The notes under the pieces were generated by a model. That model saw only the letters and a program-made list of their open reading frames with translations. It ran no database searches and was not told the DNA's origin. A DNA stretch of 9,058 nucleotides from Prevotellaceae bacterium (GTDB taxonomy: Bacteria > Bacteroidota > Bacteroidia > Bacteroidales > UBA932). The position numbers were made by a program, and so were the translations under genes. Shown here piece by piece: positions 1 through 7,259 of the stretch. The DNA lies in the NCBI GenBank assembly GCA_031254635.1, contig JAIRUB010000183.1, positions 1 to 9,058 on the forward strand, read 5' to 3'. The first letter of the stretch is position 1. Each line of letters opens with the position of its first letter.

Positions 1-181
1 AACCTCAAAGCCTGTTTGATTGTCCTGTTCGTTGGCAGCATGAACGACTGCAGATAAAAGCCATCCATTCGTATCGGTAATAAAATGAATGTTTTCGTTT
101 TCTTTCTTTGCCATCTAAAATATTTTTTATAACTTGCCATTGTTTTTCAGTCAGCTTAGTTGGATAATTTATTTCATGCAT
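1..181 (-). pseudogene. IS5-type transposase remnant, internally deleted and frameshifted, continues past the left edge
   Basis: Seen: from the ATG at 179-181 the minus strand encodes MHEINYPTKLTEKQWQVIKNIL and then GKERKRKH. This matches the N-terminal domain (DUF4096 type) of IS5-family transposases. After about position 90 the same frame turns into nonsense. The neighbouring frame instead reads HFITDTNGWLLSAVVHAAN followed by EQDNQTGFEV, which resembles the conserved strand (VDTLGLLLAVVVHAA-like) lying between the first and second catalytic Asp of IS5-family DDE enzymes. The stretch that should separate these blocks, including the first catalytic Asp region, is missing. Inference: an internal deletion of several hundred bases, with its junction near 80-95, removed it and shifted the frame, so this copy is not functional. 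An upstream in-frame ATG at 227-229 exists, but family similarity begins at 181. The 3' part lies outside the window. No terminal inverted repeat could be identified. Confidence 0.8.
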
Positions 182-294
182 CTTGATGTTTATTTGATTG
201 ATAATCACAAAGATATGAAATAATATCAAAATAACATACTGATTTTTAATTAATTATATTAATTTTTTGTTAAATTTAAACAGTTTCTTATAGG

Positions 295-1035
295 ATGAAA
301 TTTTTTTTTAAAATAATTACGACAGTTTTTTTGACGGCATCATGCGACACTCTGCAACAAGTAATGCCAACAAGAGGTGTAAGCAATGTAGAGAATGTTG
401 CAGGATTGAAAGAGGCCCTATCTGTGGGTGTTGGCAATGCTGTGGTAAATCTTGGTAAACAGAATGGCTATTTTGCTAATCAGGCATTGAAAATTTTGCT
501 TCCGCCTGAAGCAAGCATTATTGTTGATAATATTAAGCTAATCCCCGGAGGGCAAAGTTTGGTGGAGGATGTAGTGGTGCGTTTGAATCGTGCGGCTGAA
601 GATGCCGTGTCGGAAGCAGCGCCTATTTTTGGGAGCGCCATTAAGAATATGACTATTCTTGATGCTACCAATATTCTTTTCGGAAGTAAAGATGCTGCTA
701 CCGATTATTTTCGTAAGAATACTTACAATCAGTTGGTAGCAGCTTATGCTCCGAAAATTAACACTTCCTTGGGAAAAAATATTGTGGCTGGCATTTCGGC
801 AGCTAATTCATGGAGTACCCTAACCGGCGTTTATAATAGCATGGCTAATTCCGTAATCGGCAAAGCAGCCAACCTTACTCCAGTGAACGAGGATTTGGGC
901 GCTTATGTTACCGGCAAGGCCTTAGACGGCTTGTTCCTCACCTTGGGCGATGAAGAAGCTAAAATCAGGGAAAACCCTCTTGCCCGCGTAAATGACTTAC
1001 TGAAGAAAGTATTCGGACAGTTGGATAAGAAGTAA
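295..1035 (+). CDS. DUF4197 family lipoprotein
   Basis: A 246-residue protein of the DUF4197 family. Recognisable blocks are GLKEALSVGVGNAV (38-50), the amphipathic LVEDVVVRLNRAAEDAVSEA region (89-108), MTILDATNILFGSKDAATDYFR (119-140) and the C-terminal YVTGKALDGLFLTLGDEEAK segment (204-223), followed by IRENPLARVNDLLKKVFG. Residues 1-16 are a short hydrophobic leader after MKFFFK. They end in TAS-Cys17, an imperfect lipobox acceptable for Bacteroidota lipoproteins, so the mature protein is probably anchored in an envelope membrane. The molecular function of DUF4197 is unknown; it is an all-helical family common in Gram-negatives. The start at 295 is favoured because it gives the leader directly, although there is no good Shine-Dalgarno or clear -7/-33 promoter just upstream. 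The gene runs convergently to the efflux cluster and shows no functional link to it. Confidence 0.88.
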   Translation: MKFFFKIITTVFLTASCDTLQQVMPTRGVSNVENVAGLKEALSVGVGNAVVNLGKQNGYFANQALKILLPPEASIIVDNIKLIPGGQSLVEDVVVRLNRAAEDAVSEAAPIFGSAIKNMTILDATNILFGSKDAATDYFRKNTYNQLVAAYAPKINTSLGKNIVAGISAANSWSTLTGVYNSMANSVIGKAANLTPVNEDLGAYVTGKALDGLFLTLGDEEAKIRENPLARVNDLLKKVFGQLDKK

Positions 1036-1158
1036 TATATTCAATTACGAATTAAAAATTAGGAATTACGTTTTGGTATCAGGTATCAAGATGTGAGTAT
1101 CAGGATATACGATTAACTACTTTCTACCCTTCACCTTGTACCTTTTACCTTTCACTTA
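1036..1158. repeat. Convergent intergenic spacer made of three heptamer-periodic tracts
   Basis: Nearly the whole spacer between the convergent stop codons is 7-bp periodic. At 1043-1070 there are four exact-phase units: AATTACG, AATTAAA, AATTAGG, AATTACG. At 1075-1109 the units resemble GGTATCA (two perfect copies at 1075-1088, then AGATGTG, AGTATCA, GGATATA). At 1119-1153 there are five units of the type ACCTTTC (ACTTTCT, ACCCTTC, ACCTTGT, ACCTTTT, ACCTTTC). The three tracts have different unit sequences but the same period. No stem-loop followed by a T-run is visible, so no intrinsic terminator can be assigned for either flanking gene. Confidence 0.85.
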
Positions 1159-2382
1159 TTACAGCTCCACTGCCCAAAGTTCTGCGGCTGCAAGTTCATA
1201 ATCGCGCTCGGCTTCTAACACCTTATTCATGGCATCGTAATAATATTCGATTTCCAACAGGTAATTGAGCAATGAAATTTCGCCTGTATCCAAAGCTTTT
1301 TTCAATAGCGGCTCATTGTTATTTTCGGCGAGCGACTGACGGAATTTCTGTGTGTTCTGTTGCAGGGCAGCAGCTTTGAAATAGATGGTTTGCAGTCGAT
1401 TATAAAATTGTATCTTGCTGTCTTCAAACATTGCTTTTGCTGCTTTTGCCTGTACCTTTGCTTGTTTTACACGATTGTTGTTTTCCCAAAGCGGAATAGA
1501 CATACCAACCGTTATACCTTGAAAATGTTCGCCAACAATTTTTTCGCTCATATAACCTGCCGAAAATTTAGGCAAACCCATTGCCCAATTGAGCTTAGCT
1601 TGCTGTTTATTAATTTCTATTTGCTTACGCACATATTGCAGCACAGGACTTTTATTTTCTACTGTTGCATACCATTCTTCAAAATTAGCCGGCAGTACAT
1701 TGATAGGATATGCCGTAATTTGTAATTTGTAATTTGTAATTTCTTTGCCTCCGTTTAGCCGTTTGAGTTCTGTAAGTAAGGCAGCGCGTTCGGCTTCAAT
1801 ATGTGCAAGTTCAGCTTGCACGGCAGTAAGGTTGAGTTGTGCCTTGTTGTGTTCCAAAATATTGGTTTCGCCTTTTCCCAACTTAATTTTATAGGCTTGG
1901 GCAATGCGTTCGGCATTTTGTAAACGCACAGCATACTCTTTAGCAAGCGTGTTGTAATACACTAATTCAATGCACGCTTGTTTGGCCGAAAGCAATATGT
2001 TAAACCGTTCCGCCTTGTATGAAAGCTCTACGTTTTCGTTTTGCAAGCCTGCAATTTTACTACGATGTGCATATACTGTCGGAAAATCAAATGTTTGCCT
2101 AAGGCTTATGTCGTAACGATTTCCGATAGCCGCAGGGCTACCCCAGAGGTAGTTAAATTCCACTTCGGGGTTGACAGGCGCAAGTCCTGTACGGTTGCCG
2201 AGTTTTTCAGCCTCTGTTTGTTGGCGCAATGTGACAAGCGTAGTATTGTTTGCTTCTATCTGTTGCAAAACGGCTTCATACCCGCTTTGCCCCCTTGCTA
2301 CAACTCCTGCGACTATAAACAATATAATAGCCAAAAATGATTTCGAGTTTTGAATTTTGAATTTCGGGTTTAATATTTTCAT
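1159..2382 (-). CDS. czcC: TolC/CzcC-type outer-membrane factor of a metal efflux system
   Basis: A 407-residue outer-membrane efflux protein (OEP family, two-repeat architecture), a little shorter than typical CusC/CzcC (about 420-460). It should form the trimeric outer-membrane and periplasmic channel for the RND pump encoded just upstream. Residues 16-31 (FLAIILFIVAGVVARG) are the hydrophobic core of a Sec signal. No lipobox Cys is seen, so it is probably not lipidated. The long helical repeats run about 35-210 and 235-400, with typical Ala/Gln/Glu/Leu-rich heptads and the pattern TGEISLLNYLLEIEYYYDA near the end. It starts 37 bases after the pump gene, within one operon. Oddities: residues 1-15 are encoded largely by heptamer repeat DNA, which also supplies the start codon region, and residues 214-223 (around ITNYKLQIT) are encoded by four perfect heptamers at 1715-1742. 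The symbol indicates its role in the CzcCBA/CusCBA-type complex, not a proven metal. Confidence 0.9.
   Translation of the reverse strand: MKILNPKFKIQNSKSFLAIILFIVAGVVARGQSGYEAVLQQIEANNTTLVTLRQQTEAEKLGNRTGLAPVNPEVEFNYLWGSPAAIGNRYDISLRQTFDFPTVYAHRSKIAGLQNENVELSYKAERFNILLSAKQACIELVYYNTLAKEYAVRLQNAERIAQAYKIKLGKGETNILEHNKAQLNLTAVQAELAHIEAERAALLTELKRLNGGKEITNYKLQITAYPINVLPANFEEWYATVENKSPVLQYVRKQIEINKQQAKLNWAMGLPKFSAGYMSEKIVGEHFQGITVGMSIPLWENNNRVKQAKVQAKAAKAMFEDSKIQFYNRLQTIYFKAAALQQNTQKFRQSLAENNNEPLLKKALDTGEISLLNYLLEIEYYYDAMNKVLEAERDYELAAAELWAVEL
1715..1742. repeat. Four perfect GTAATTT heptamers inside the outer-membrane factor gene
   Basis: GTAATTT occurs four times in exact succession. On the coding (minus) strand this reads AAATTAC repeated and encodes ITNYKLQIT at residues 215-223, between the two OEP repeats. 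Because 7 is not a multiple of 3, gain or loss of one unit would shift the reading frame. Confidence 0.95.
2346..2373. repeat. Heptamer tract encoding the N-terminus of the outer-membrane factor
   Basis: There are four consecutive 7-bp units on the plus strand: AGTTTTG, AATTTTG, AATTTCG, GGTTTAA. Read on the minus strand they encode most of MKILNPKFKIQNSK, the Lys-rich n-region before the signal-peptide core. No alternative Met exists between this tract and the hydrophobic core. Confidence 0.85.
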
Positions 2383-2390
2383 AATAATAA

Positions 2391-2417
2391 TCTTGTAAAT
2401 CCTGTTAATCTTATTAA
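2391..2417. repeat. 9-bp-periodic tract in the spacer between pump and outer-membrane factor genes
   Basis: Three consecutive 9-mers (TCTTGTAAA, TCCTGTTAA, TCTTATTAA) fill most of the 37-bp spacer. On the coding strand they read TTAATAAGA, TTAACAGGA, TTTACAAGA, so the purine-rich ribosome-binding region of the downstream gene, if any, lies inside this repeat. Confidence 0.75.
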
Positions 2418-2419
2418 AA

Positions 2420-5400
2420 TCAAGGTTCAGACTTTTTTCTTTTCTGTATCATCTCATAAACCACGGGTACAATGTAAATATTCAACAAAGTTGAGGTGAG
2501 TAATCCTCCCAGAATAACCACTCCCATCGGGCTTTGAATTTCGTTGCCCGATTTGCCCCCTTGCAGAACAAGCGGAACAAGCGCCAAGGCCGACGAAATG
2601 GCAGTCATCAGGATGGGATTAAGGCGGTCGATAGAACCATTTAGCACAATTTCTCTTAATTTTGAATTTTCTTGCACTTCTTCCAATTCGTAATTGACTT
2701 CGTCGAGGGCTTCGCCGTTCGTAATTCGTAATTCGTAATTCTCCTGCATGTGTTGATAGCGCGAAATAAGCAAAATGCCGTTGCGTGTGGCAATTCCGAA
2801 TAGTGTAATGAAACCGATAATAGACGGAATACTTACAATGTCGGAGGTAAAAAAGATTGCCAACACGCCGCCGATGAGGGCTAAGGGAAGATTGAGCATG
2901 ATGATTGCCGAAAGCGTAAAGTTTTTAAATTCACTGTAAAGCAGGAGGAAAATAACACAAATAGCCAGCAAAGAAGCGATAAACAAGGTGCGCGACGCTG
3001 CTGCAGCGCTTTCAAACTGTCCGCCGTATTCAATACGATAACCTTCGGGCAGTTTTATGTTTTGGTTGATGTTCTTTTTAATATCTTCCACTACGCTTTT
3101 CAAATCTCTACCTGACACGTTGGCAGAAACTACGATTTTCCGCTGCACATTTTCACGACTAATGGAATTAGGGCCGCCAACGGAGACGATATCGGCAATT
3201 TCTTCCAAAGGTATTTTGCGACCGCTACCGATGTCGATTAATGCAGCGCGTATGCCGTCAATGGTTTCGGTATAATGCTTGTTTAATCGTAAAACTAAAT
3301 CGAAGCTACGTTGCCCCTCATAAATATCGGCTAATTTTTCACCTGCAAAAGCTAATTCTATAAAATGATTAAACTCTTCAATCGTAATGCCATAGCGAGC
3401 AAGCATATTGCGGTTGGCGCGTATCTGTAATTCCGGCGTTTCGGTTTGCTGTTCTACCGACACGTCCACCAAACCATCAATGCCTGTAATGGAATTTTGA
3501 ATTTGGTTGCCAATCATAAACAAGCTGCTCAAATCGGTTCCGAACAGTTTGATAGCGATATTTGCGCGTGTTCCCGAAAGCATGTGGTCGATGCGGTGCC
3601 CAAGCGGTTGCCCAACGGTAGTGATTACTCCCGGAACGGCTGCAAGCGTTTCACGCACGGCTGCCATAAATACTTCGCGGCTGCGTTTTTCTAATTTGAA
3701 GTTAACGTCAATTTCAGCGCCGTTAGTTGATTGCGAATGTTCATCTAATTCGCCACGCCCTGTGCGCCTTGCTGTGCTTGTTACTTCGGAGATTGACAAG
3801 AGTTCGCTTTCCATCAGGTTTCCCAATCGGTTGCTTTCTTCGAGCGATACGCCCGGTTTACACACTGCCGAAATAGTCAGTGAGCCCTCATTAAATTCGG
3901 GTAGGAAGCTTTGCCCCATTGTAAAAAATAATCCTACTGAAATAATAAAAACAGCGATTGTAGGATATAGCACTTTCTTTTTGTTGCACAGCACCCAAGC
4001 CAGCGATGAGCTGTAGGCCTTTGTTAATTTGCCTGTCAGCCAACTGTCTTTTTTCTTTTTGTTCAGGTATTTATCATTTGAAAGCATGAGCTTACACAAA
4101 AGCGGTGTCAGCGTCATCGCTACAACTAACGATACGAACAGCGATACAATGTATGCCACGCCTAAGGGTTGCAGCATGCGTCCTTCCATTCCCGAAAGGA
4201 AAAACAGCGGAATAAATGCCACGATGATAATCAATGTAGCATTGAGAATGGATGCCCGTATTTCAACGGAAGCATTATATACAACAGTCAGTATGGACTC
4301 TCTTTCTTCTTTGGGTTTTAAATGGTTTTTCCGTAAACGTTTAAACACGTTTTCCACGTCAATAATGGCATCGTCAACCAAGGCTCCGATGGCGATACAC
4401 ATACCGCCGAGAGTCATGGTATTGATGTTCATCCCTAACCAGTAAAGCACAATAACGGCGCCTAAAAGAGATAGAGGAATGGCAATAACGGAGATAATAG
4501 TAGTGCGGAAGCTTCCCAAAAACAGGAAAAGAACGATAACAAGAAATGCTGCGCCTTCCAGCAAGGCATTGCCCACATTGCTTACCGATGATTCAATAAA
4601 ATCTGCCTGCCGGAAAATTTTCGTATTCATTTCCACATCGGCGGGCAATGATTTTTGAAGGTCTGCCAAGTTCCGTTCAATGTTTTCGGTAACATTGAGC
4701 GTGTTGATATTGGGTTGTTTGGATATGGAGAGGATAACAGCAGGCTTTGCGTTTTGCGAAGCGTAACCGAATTTCACGCCGCTTCCAATCACCACATCAG
4801 CAATGTCGGAAACCACTACGGGTTTTCCATTAACAGTTTTGACAAAAGTTGCGCCCAATTCTTCCAAGTCGTTGGTGCGCGCCATTCCGCGTAAAGCGTA
4901 TTCGTTGCTGTAGTCGCGAAGCACGCCACCTATAGAGTTAGCGCTCATTGTGCGGCCTACCTGCGCCAACTCGTCCATCGTAACGCCGTAGATATTCATT
5001 TTCTGCGGATCGGCAAGAATTTGGTACTGTTTGTAATCGCCGCCGATTATTGTAACCTGCGACACACCGCCGGTGGCAAGAATAGCGGGTTTTACCAACC
5101 ATTCTGCCAAGGTGCGCAAATCCATCAATGTGGAAGCCCCTTCTAATTCCTCCGAAGGAGAAGAGGTTGCTTGCAAACCTACAAACAATATTTCGCCCAT
5201 CACGCTCGATTGCGGTGCAAGTACAGGCACAACCTCGGCAGGCAAGGCATTGGCAAGCGTTACCATTTTTTCGCTGACAATTTGCCGTGCTTTGAAAATA
5301 TCCGTTCCCCAGTCGAACTCAACCCACACGAATGAAAATCCCTGTGAGGAGTTAGAGCGAACGCGGCGCACATCGGTTGCTCCGTTTACCGCTGTTTCGA

Positions 5401-5605
5401 TATGGAAAGTTACAAGGCGCTCCACCTCTTCGGCCGACATACCGTGCGCATCAGTCATTACTACTACTGTAGGGGCTGTGAGGTCGGGGAATACGTCCAC
5501 GTCCATTTTTTGCGTGGTGTACAATCCGCCTATCGTCAACAGCACCGCTCCCAACAATATGAATAGTTTGTTGTGGATAGAGAATTTTATGATTTTATTT
5601 AACAT
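2420..5605 (-). CDS. czcA: HME-type RND heavy-metal efflux pump, inner-membrane subunit (CzcA/CusA family)
   Basis: A 1061-residue proton-driven RND pump. It takes metal ions from the periplasm or inner membrane and passes them to the outer-membrane factor. Seen: TM1 at 13-30 followed by the hallmark MDVDVFPDLTAPTVVV; TM2-TM6 at about 345-505; the TM4 signature GALVDDAIIDVENVFKRL (408-423) with the Asp and Glu expected for proton relay; TM7 at about 545-562; a second porter domain; and a C-terminal TM bundle ending in GGKSGNEIQSPMGVVILGG. Compared from memory with E. coli CusA, the Met573, Met623 and Met672 positions fall on Cys582, about Glu631 and His674, so the Cu/Ag triad is apparently absent and Zn/Co/Cd/Ni is more likely. 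The TM4 motif differs from both the classic CzcA (VDGAVV) and CusA (VDAAIV) forms. Oddities: extra segments at residues 148-158 and 955-987, both encoded by repeat-like DNA. It starts 139 bases after the fusion-protein gene and lacks a Shine-Dalgarno. Confidence 0.95.
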   Translation of the reverse strand: MLNKIIKFSIHNKLFILLGAVLLTIGGLYTTQKMDVDVFPDLTAPTVVVMTDAHGMSAEEVERLVTFHIETAVNGATDVRRVRSNSSQGFSFVWVEFDWGTDIFKARQIVSEKMVTLANALPAEVVPVLAPQSSVMGEILFVGLQATSSPSEELEGASTLMDLRTLAEWLVKPAILATGGVSQVTIIGGDYKQYQILADPQKMNIYGVTMDELAQVGRTMSANSIGGVLRDYSNEYALRGMARTNDLEELGATFVKTVNGKPVVVSDIADVVIGSGVKFGYASQNAKPAVILSISKQPNINTLNVTENIERNLADLQKSLPADVEMNTKIFRQADFIESSVSNVGNALLEGAAFLVIVLFLFLGSFRTTIISVIAIPLSLLGAVIVLYWLGMNINTMTLGGMCIAIGALVDDAIIDVENVFKRLRKNHLKPKEERESILTVVYNASVEIRASILNATLIIIVAFIPLFFLSGMEGRMLQPLGVAYIVSLFVSLVVAMTLTPLLCKLMLSNDKYLNKKKKDSWLTGKLTKAYSSSLAWVLCNKKKVLYPTIAVFIISVGLFFTMGQSFLPEFNEGSLTISAVCKPGVSLEESNRLGNLMESELLSISEVTSTARRTGRGELDEHSQSTNGAEIDVNFKLEKRSREVFMAAVRETLAAVPGVITTVGQPLGHRIDHMLSGTRANIAIKLFGTDLSSLFMIGNQIQNSITGIDGLVDVSVEQQTETPELQIRANRNMLARYGITIEEFNHFIELAFAGEKLADIYEGQRSFDLVLRLNKHYTETIDGIRAALIDIGSGRKIPLEEIADIVSVGGPNSISRENVQRKIVVSANVSGRDLKSVVEDIKKNINQNIKLPEGYRIEYGGQFESAAAASRTLFIASLLAICVIFLLLYSEFKNFTLSAIIMLNLPLALIGGVLAIFFTSDIVSIPSIIGFITLFGIATRNGILLISRYQHMQENYELRITNGEALDEVNYELEEVQENSKLREIVLNGSIDRLNPILMTAISSALALVPLVLQGGKSGNEIQSPMGVVILGGLLTSTLLNIYIVPVVYEMIQKRKKSEP
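2645..2743. repeat. Repeat-derived extra segment in the RND pump (residues 955-987)
   Basis: The coding strand contains three AATTACG units in a row (plus strand 2720-2740 as CGTAATT repeats), encoding NYELRIT. A second partial copy near 2683-2698 encodes NYELE, and a third diverged copy near 2656-2671 encodes ENSKLRE. The segment lies between ISRYQHMQ and LNGSIDRLNPILMTA, a short predicted cytoplasmic loop that in relatives usually has about ten residues. Inference: heptamer DNA inserted and then expanded or diverged here, keeping the frame. Confidence 0.8.
5132..5164. repeat. Hairpin-containing extra segment in the RND pump (residues 148-158)
   Basis: In relatives the strand VGLQ is followed within a few residues by the conserved MDLRTLA block; here SSPSEELEGAS intervenes. 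The DNA contains a small hairpin, CTCC (5150-5153), GAA loop, GGAG (5157-5160), extendable with a mismatch. The GAA loop matches the loop of the REP-like hairpins at 8338-8414. Calling it an inserted small repeat is inference. Confidence 0.45.
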
Positions 5606-5744
5606 CGTTTTAAAATTTTGGATTTTGGATTCTGAATTTTAAATTATTGCGAAGTTGCGTAATTCAAAATTTAGAATTTTAAATTTTCCCCTGCATTGTT
5701 TTAATAATATTATCTTTCTTCATCTTGTACTTCAATTCAAAATT
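5606..5744. repeat. Spacer between fusion-protein and pump genes with three heptamer tracts
   Basis: At 5614-5648 there are five 7-bp units: AATTTTG, GATTTTG, GATTCTG, AATTTTA, AATTATT. At 5661-5688 there are four: AATTCAA, AATTTAG, AATTTTA, AATTTTC. At 5734-5747 there are two: AATTCAA, AATTTCA. The last tract contains the stop codon of the fusion-protein gene. The rest is AT-rich with no credible gene, terminator or strong promoter. The 139-bp gap is unusually long inside an otherwise compact efflux operon, and repeats fill about half of it. Confidence 0.85.
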
Positions 5745-7247
5745 TCAATGTACGTGTCCTGCGTGAGCATCCAATGCTCCCGAAGCCTGCGATAGTTTAA
5801 CTAATATTGCACCTTTACTTACTACGCGGTCGCCTGCCGCAACACCATCTTTGATTTCGATACGAATACCGTCGGTTACGCCTGTTTTGACAGCGCGTTT
5901 TTCAAAAAATTCGGGCGTGAGTTGTACGAAAACAAAATAGTTGCCCATTTCTTCAATAATTGCCTCGTTGGGAACAGTAACGGCTTGCGCAATGGTTTGC
6001 GTTTTGATAAACAACTCTACGAAACTGCCTGCTAACAATCCTGCCTTATTGTTTACTTGAAGCACAACAGGGATAAGCGGATTATTGACATCTGCCGATT
6101 TTCCGTAAGAAAGCACGCGCCCGCTCAATTCTTCAAGTGTATAGATGCGGTTACTGTTCAGTATGCGGATATTTGCAGATGTGATATTATTCAGCAAATC
6201 AAAATATTTTGGTTGCAATTCGGCTTTTAGAAACAAATCTCGGTTTTGTGAAACCACCAAAACAGGCTGCCCCGCTTCAATATACTGCCCGTTTTGCACC
6301 AACACGCGCGTAACAAACCCTCCAATCGGCGAACTGATATTTTGTTTTCCTGCCGAAAAATTGTTCCGCAGATTGTTGTATGCGGCTTCGGCGCTTGCAA
6401 ATTCTGTTTTTGCTTTCAACAGATCGCTTTGCGAAACGATATTGTCTTTTGCCAATTCCGTTTTACGCTCGTATTCGGCTTTTGCGCGGTTATATTCGCT
6501 TTCGGCTTCGGCATAGCGTACTGCGAGGTTATTGTCAGCCGTTGCGCTCCCGTCAATGGAGAAGAGCGTTTGTCCTGCCGTAACGGCTTTACCTTCTACT
6601 ATATTAGTGTTAAAAAATGCTGTTCCGCTAGCTTTGGCAACAATAATCCGCTCGTCGCCCTGCGAAGGTTGGATTTGCGCAGTTGTGCGAATAACTTGTC
6701 CGAAAACTTCACGGCGGGCTTCGGCGGTAGCGAAGTCTATTTTCCAACTTTGTTCTTTGGTAAACACAACGCCGTTGCTGCTTTCTGCTGCATCGTGGGC
6801 GGCGGCGTGTTGCGCATCGTGTTCATCGGTAAAAACCGTGATATTGGGAACAACAATTTGTGAAACGCCTTTAGTTGTTTTAATGTCGAATATCAATTTG
6901 CCCCTTCCTGCTGCTGTTGGTTGTAAGGAAAACAGGTAAATACCTGTTCGTGTTGCTTGTTCAAGTGTTTGACGAATGCCGTCGGTGCCAACAATCAGGC
7001 TAATTGTTACGCTACCTTCAGCAAGCGGTTTAAAGTTTTCCAAATGGGAAAAATGGGCGAGAATATCGCTTGTTTGCCCAACAACGAAGGGTGTGGCTTC
7101 GGCGAAAAGTTCAAAACCGGCGTTATAAGCGGCCAATTGAAGGCTTTCGCCGTGGCCGGTGCAGGCCTCAGAATTTTGATTATTTCCACAACTGATTGAA
7201 ATAGCGACTGCGAACAACGCCGCTATAACTATATGATATGTTTTCAT
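5745..7247 (-). CDS. czcB: Periplasmic membrane-fusion lipoprotein of the metal efflux RND system (CzcB/CusB family)
   Basis: A 500-residue adaptor linking the RND pump to the outer-membrane channel. Cys20 after AVAISIS forms a plausible lipobox. Residues about 44-140 form an extra N-terminal beta-rich domain (FELFAEATPFVVGQTSDIL onward) resembling the FixH/YtkA-like domain found on some Bacteroidota CusB-type proteins; this likeness is by eye. A His-rich linker follows (DEHDAQHAAAHDAA, 141-154). The two lipoyl/barrel-sandwich halves are at about 203-233 (IVAKASGTAFFNTNIVEGKA) and 303-333 (NISSPIGGFVTRVLVQNGQY). They flank a coiled-coil hairpin at 235-300 rich in AEAESEYNRAKAEYE-type heptads. 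A beta-barrel and membrane-proximal domain complete it. The extreme C-terminus is HAGHVH, and near the lipidated end is EACTGHG, both potential metal ligands. The start at 7247 is preceded by purine-rich AGAGAG and lies 12 bases after the stop of the small lipoprotein gene. Confidence 0.93.
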   Translation of the reverse strand: MKTYHIVIAALFAVAISISCGNNQNSEACTGHGESLQLAAYNAGFELFAEATPFVVGQTSDILAHFSHLENFKPLAEGSVTISLIVGTDGIRQTLEQATRTGIYLFSLQPTAAGRGKLIFDIKTTKGVSQIVVPNITVFTDEHDAQHAAAHDAAESSNGVVFTKEQSWKIDFATAEARREVFGQVIRTTAQIQPSQGDERIIVAKASGTAFFNTNIVEGKAVTAGQTLFSIDGSATADNNLAVRYAEAESEYNRAKAEYERKTELAKDNIVSQSDLLKAKTEFASAEAAYNNLRNNFSAGKQNISSPIGGFVTRVLVQNGQYIEAGQPVLVVSQNRDLFLKAELQPKYFDLLNNITSANIRILNSNRIYTLEELSGRVLSYGKSADVNNPLIPVVLQVNNKAGLLAGSFVELFIKTQTIAQAVTVPNEAIIEEMGNYFVFVQLTPEFFEKRAVKTGVTDGIRIEIKDGVAAGDRVVSKGAILVKLSQASGALDAHAGHVH

Positions 7248-7259
7248 CTCTCTTATGGT

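Noticed and set aside
266..296. Promoter for the DUF4197 gene using TTTG at 266-269
   Set aside because: The sequence at the correct spacing (TATAGGAT) does not fit TAnnTTTG and would overlap the start codon.
1036..1158. CRISPR-like periodic array
   Set aside because: The period is 7 bases with no spacers between repeats and no cas genes, so it is a tandem low-complexity tract.
3507..4016. Long plus-strand open frame (169 codons) opposite the RND pump gene
   Set aside because: It lies wholly antisense to a clearly conserved pump, has no recognisable domain and has a composition expected from an antisense frame.
2420..5605. Assignment of the pump as the Cu/Ag transporter CusA
   Set aside because: The three periplasmic methionines used by CusA do not appear at the aligned positions, so only the HME-RND family is claimed.
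5073..5642. Plus-strand open frame of 189 codons opposite the 5' part of the pump gene
   Set aside because: It is an antisense shadow; the Ser/Thr-rich translation has no signal, domain or ribosome-binding site, and it ends in repeat DNA.
6294..6863. Plus-strand open frame of 189 codons opposite the fusion-protein gene
   Set aside because: It is antisense to a well-supported lipoprotein with full domain order. The Cys/Phe-rich translation is typical of a shadow frame.
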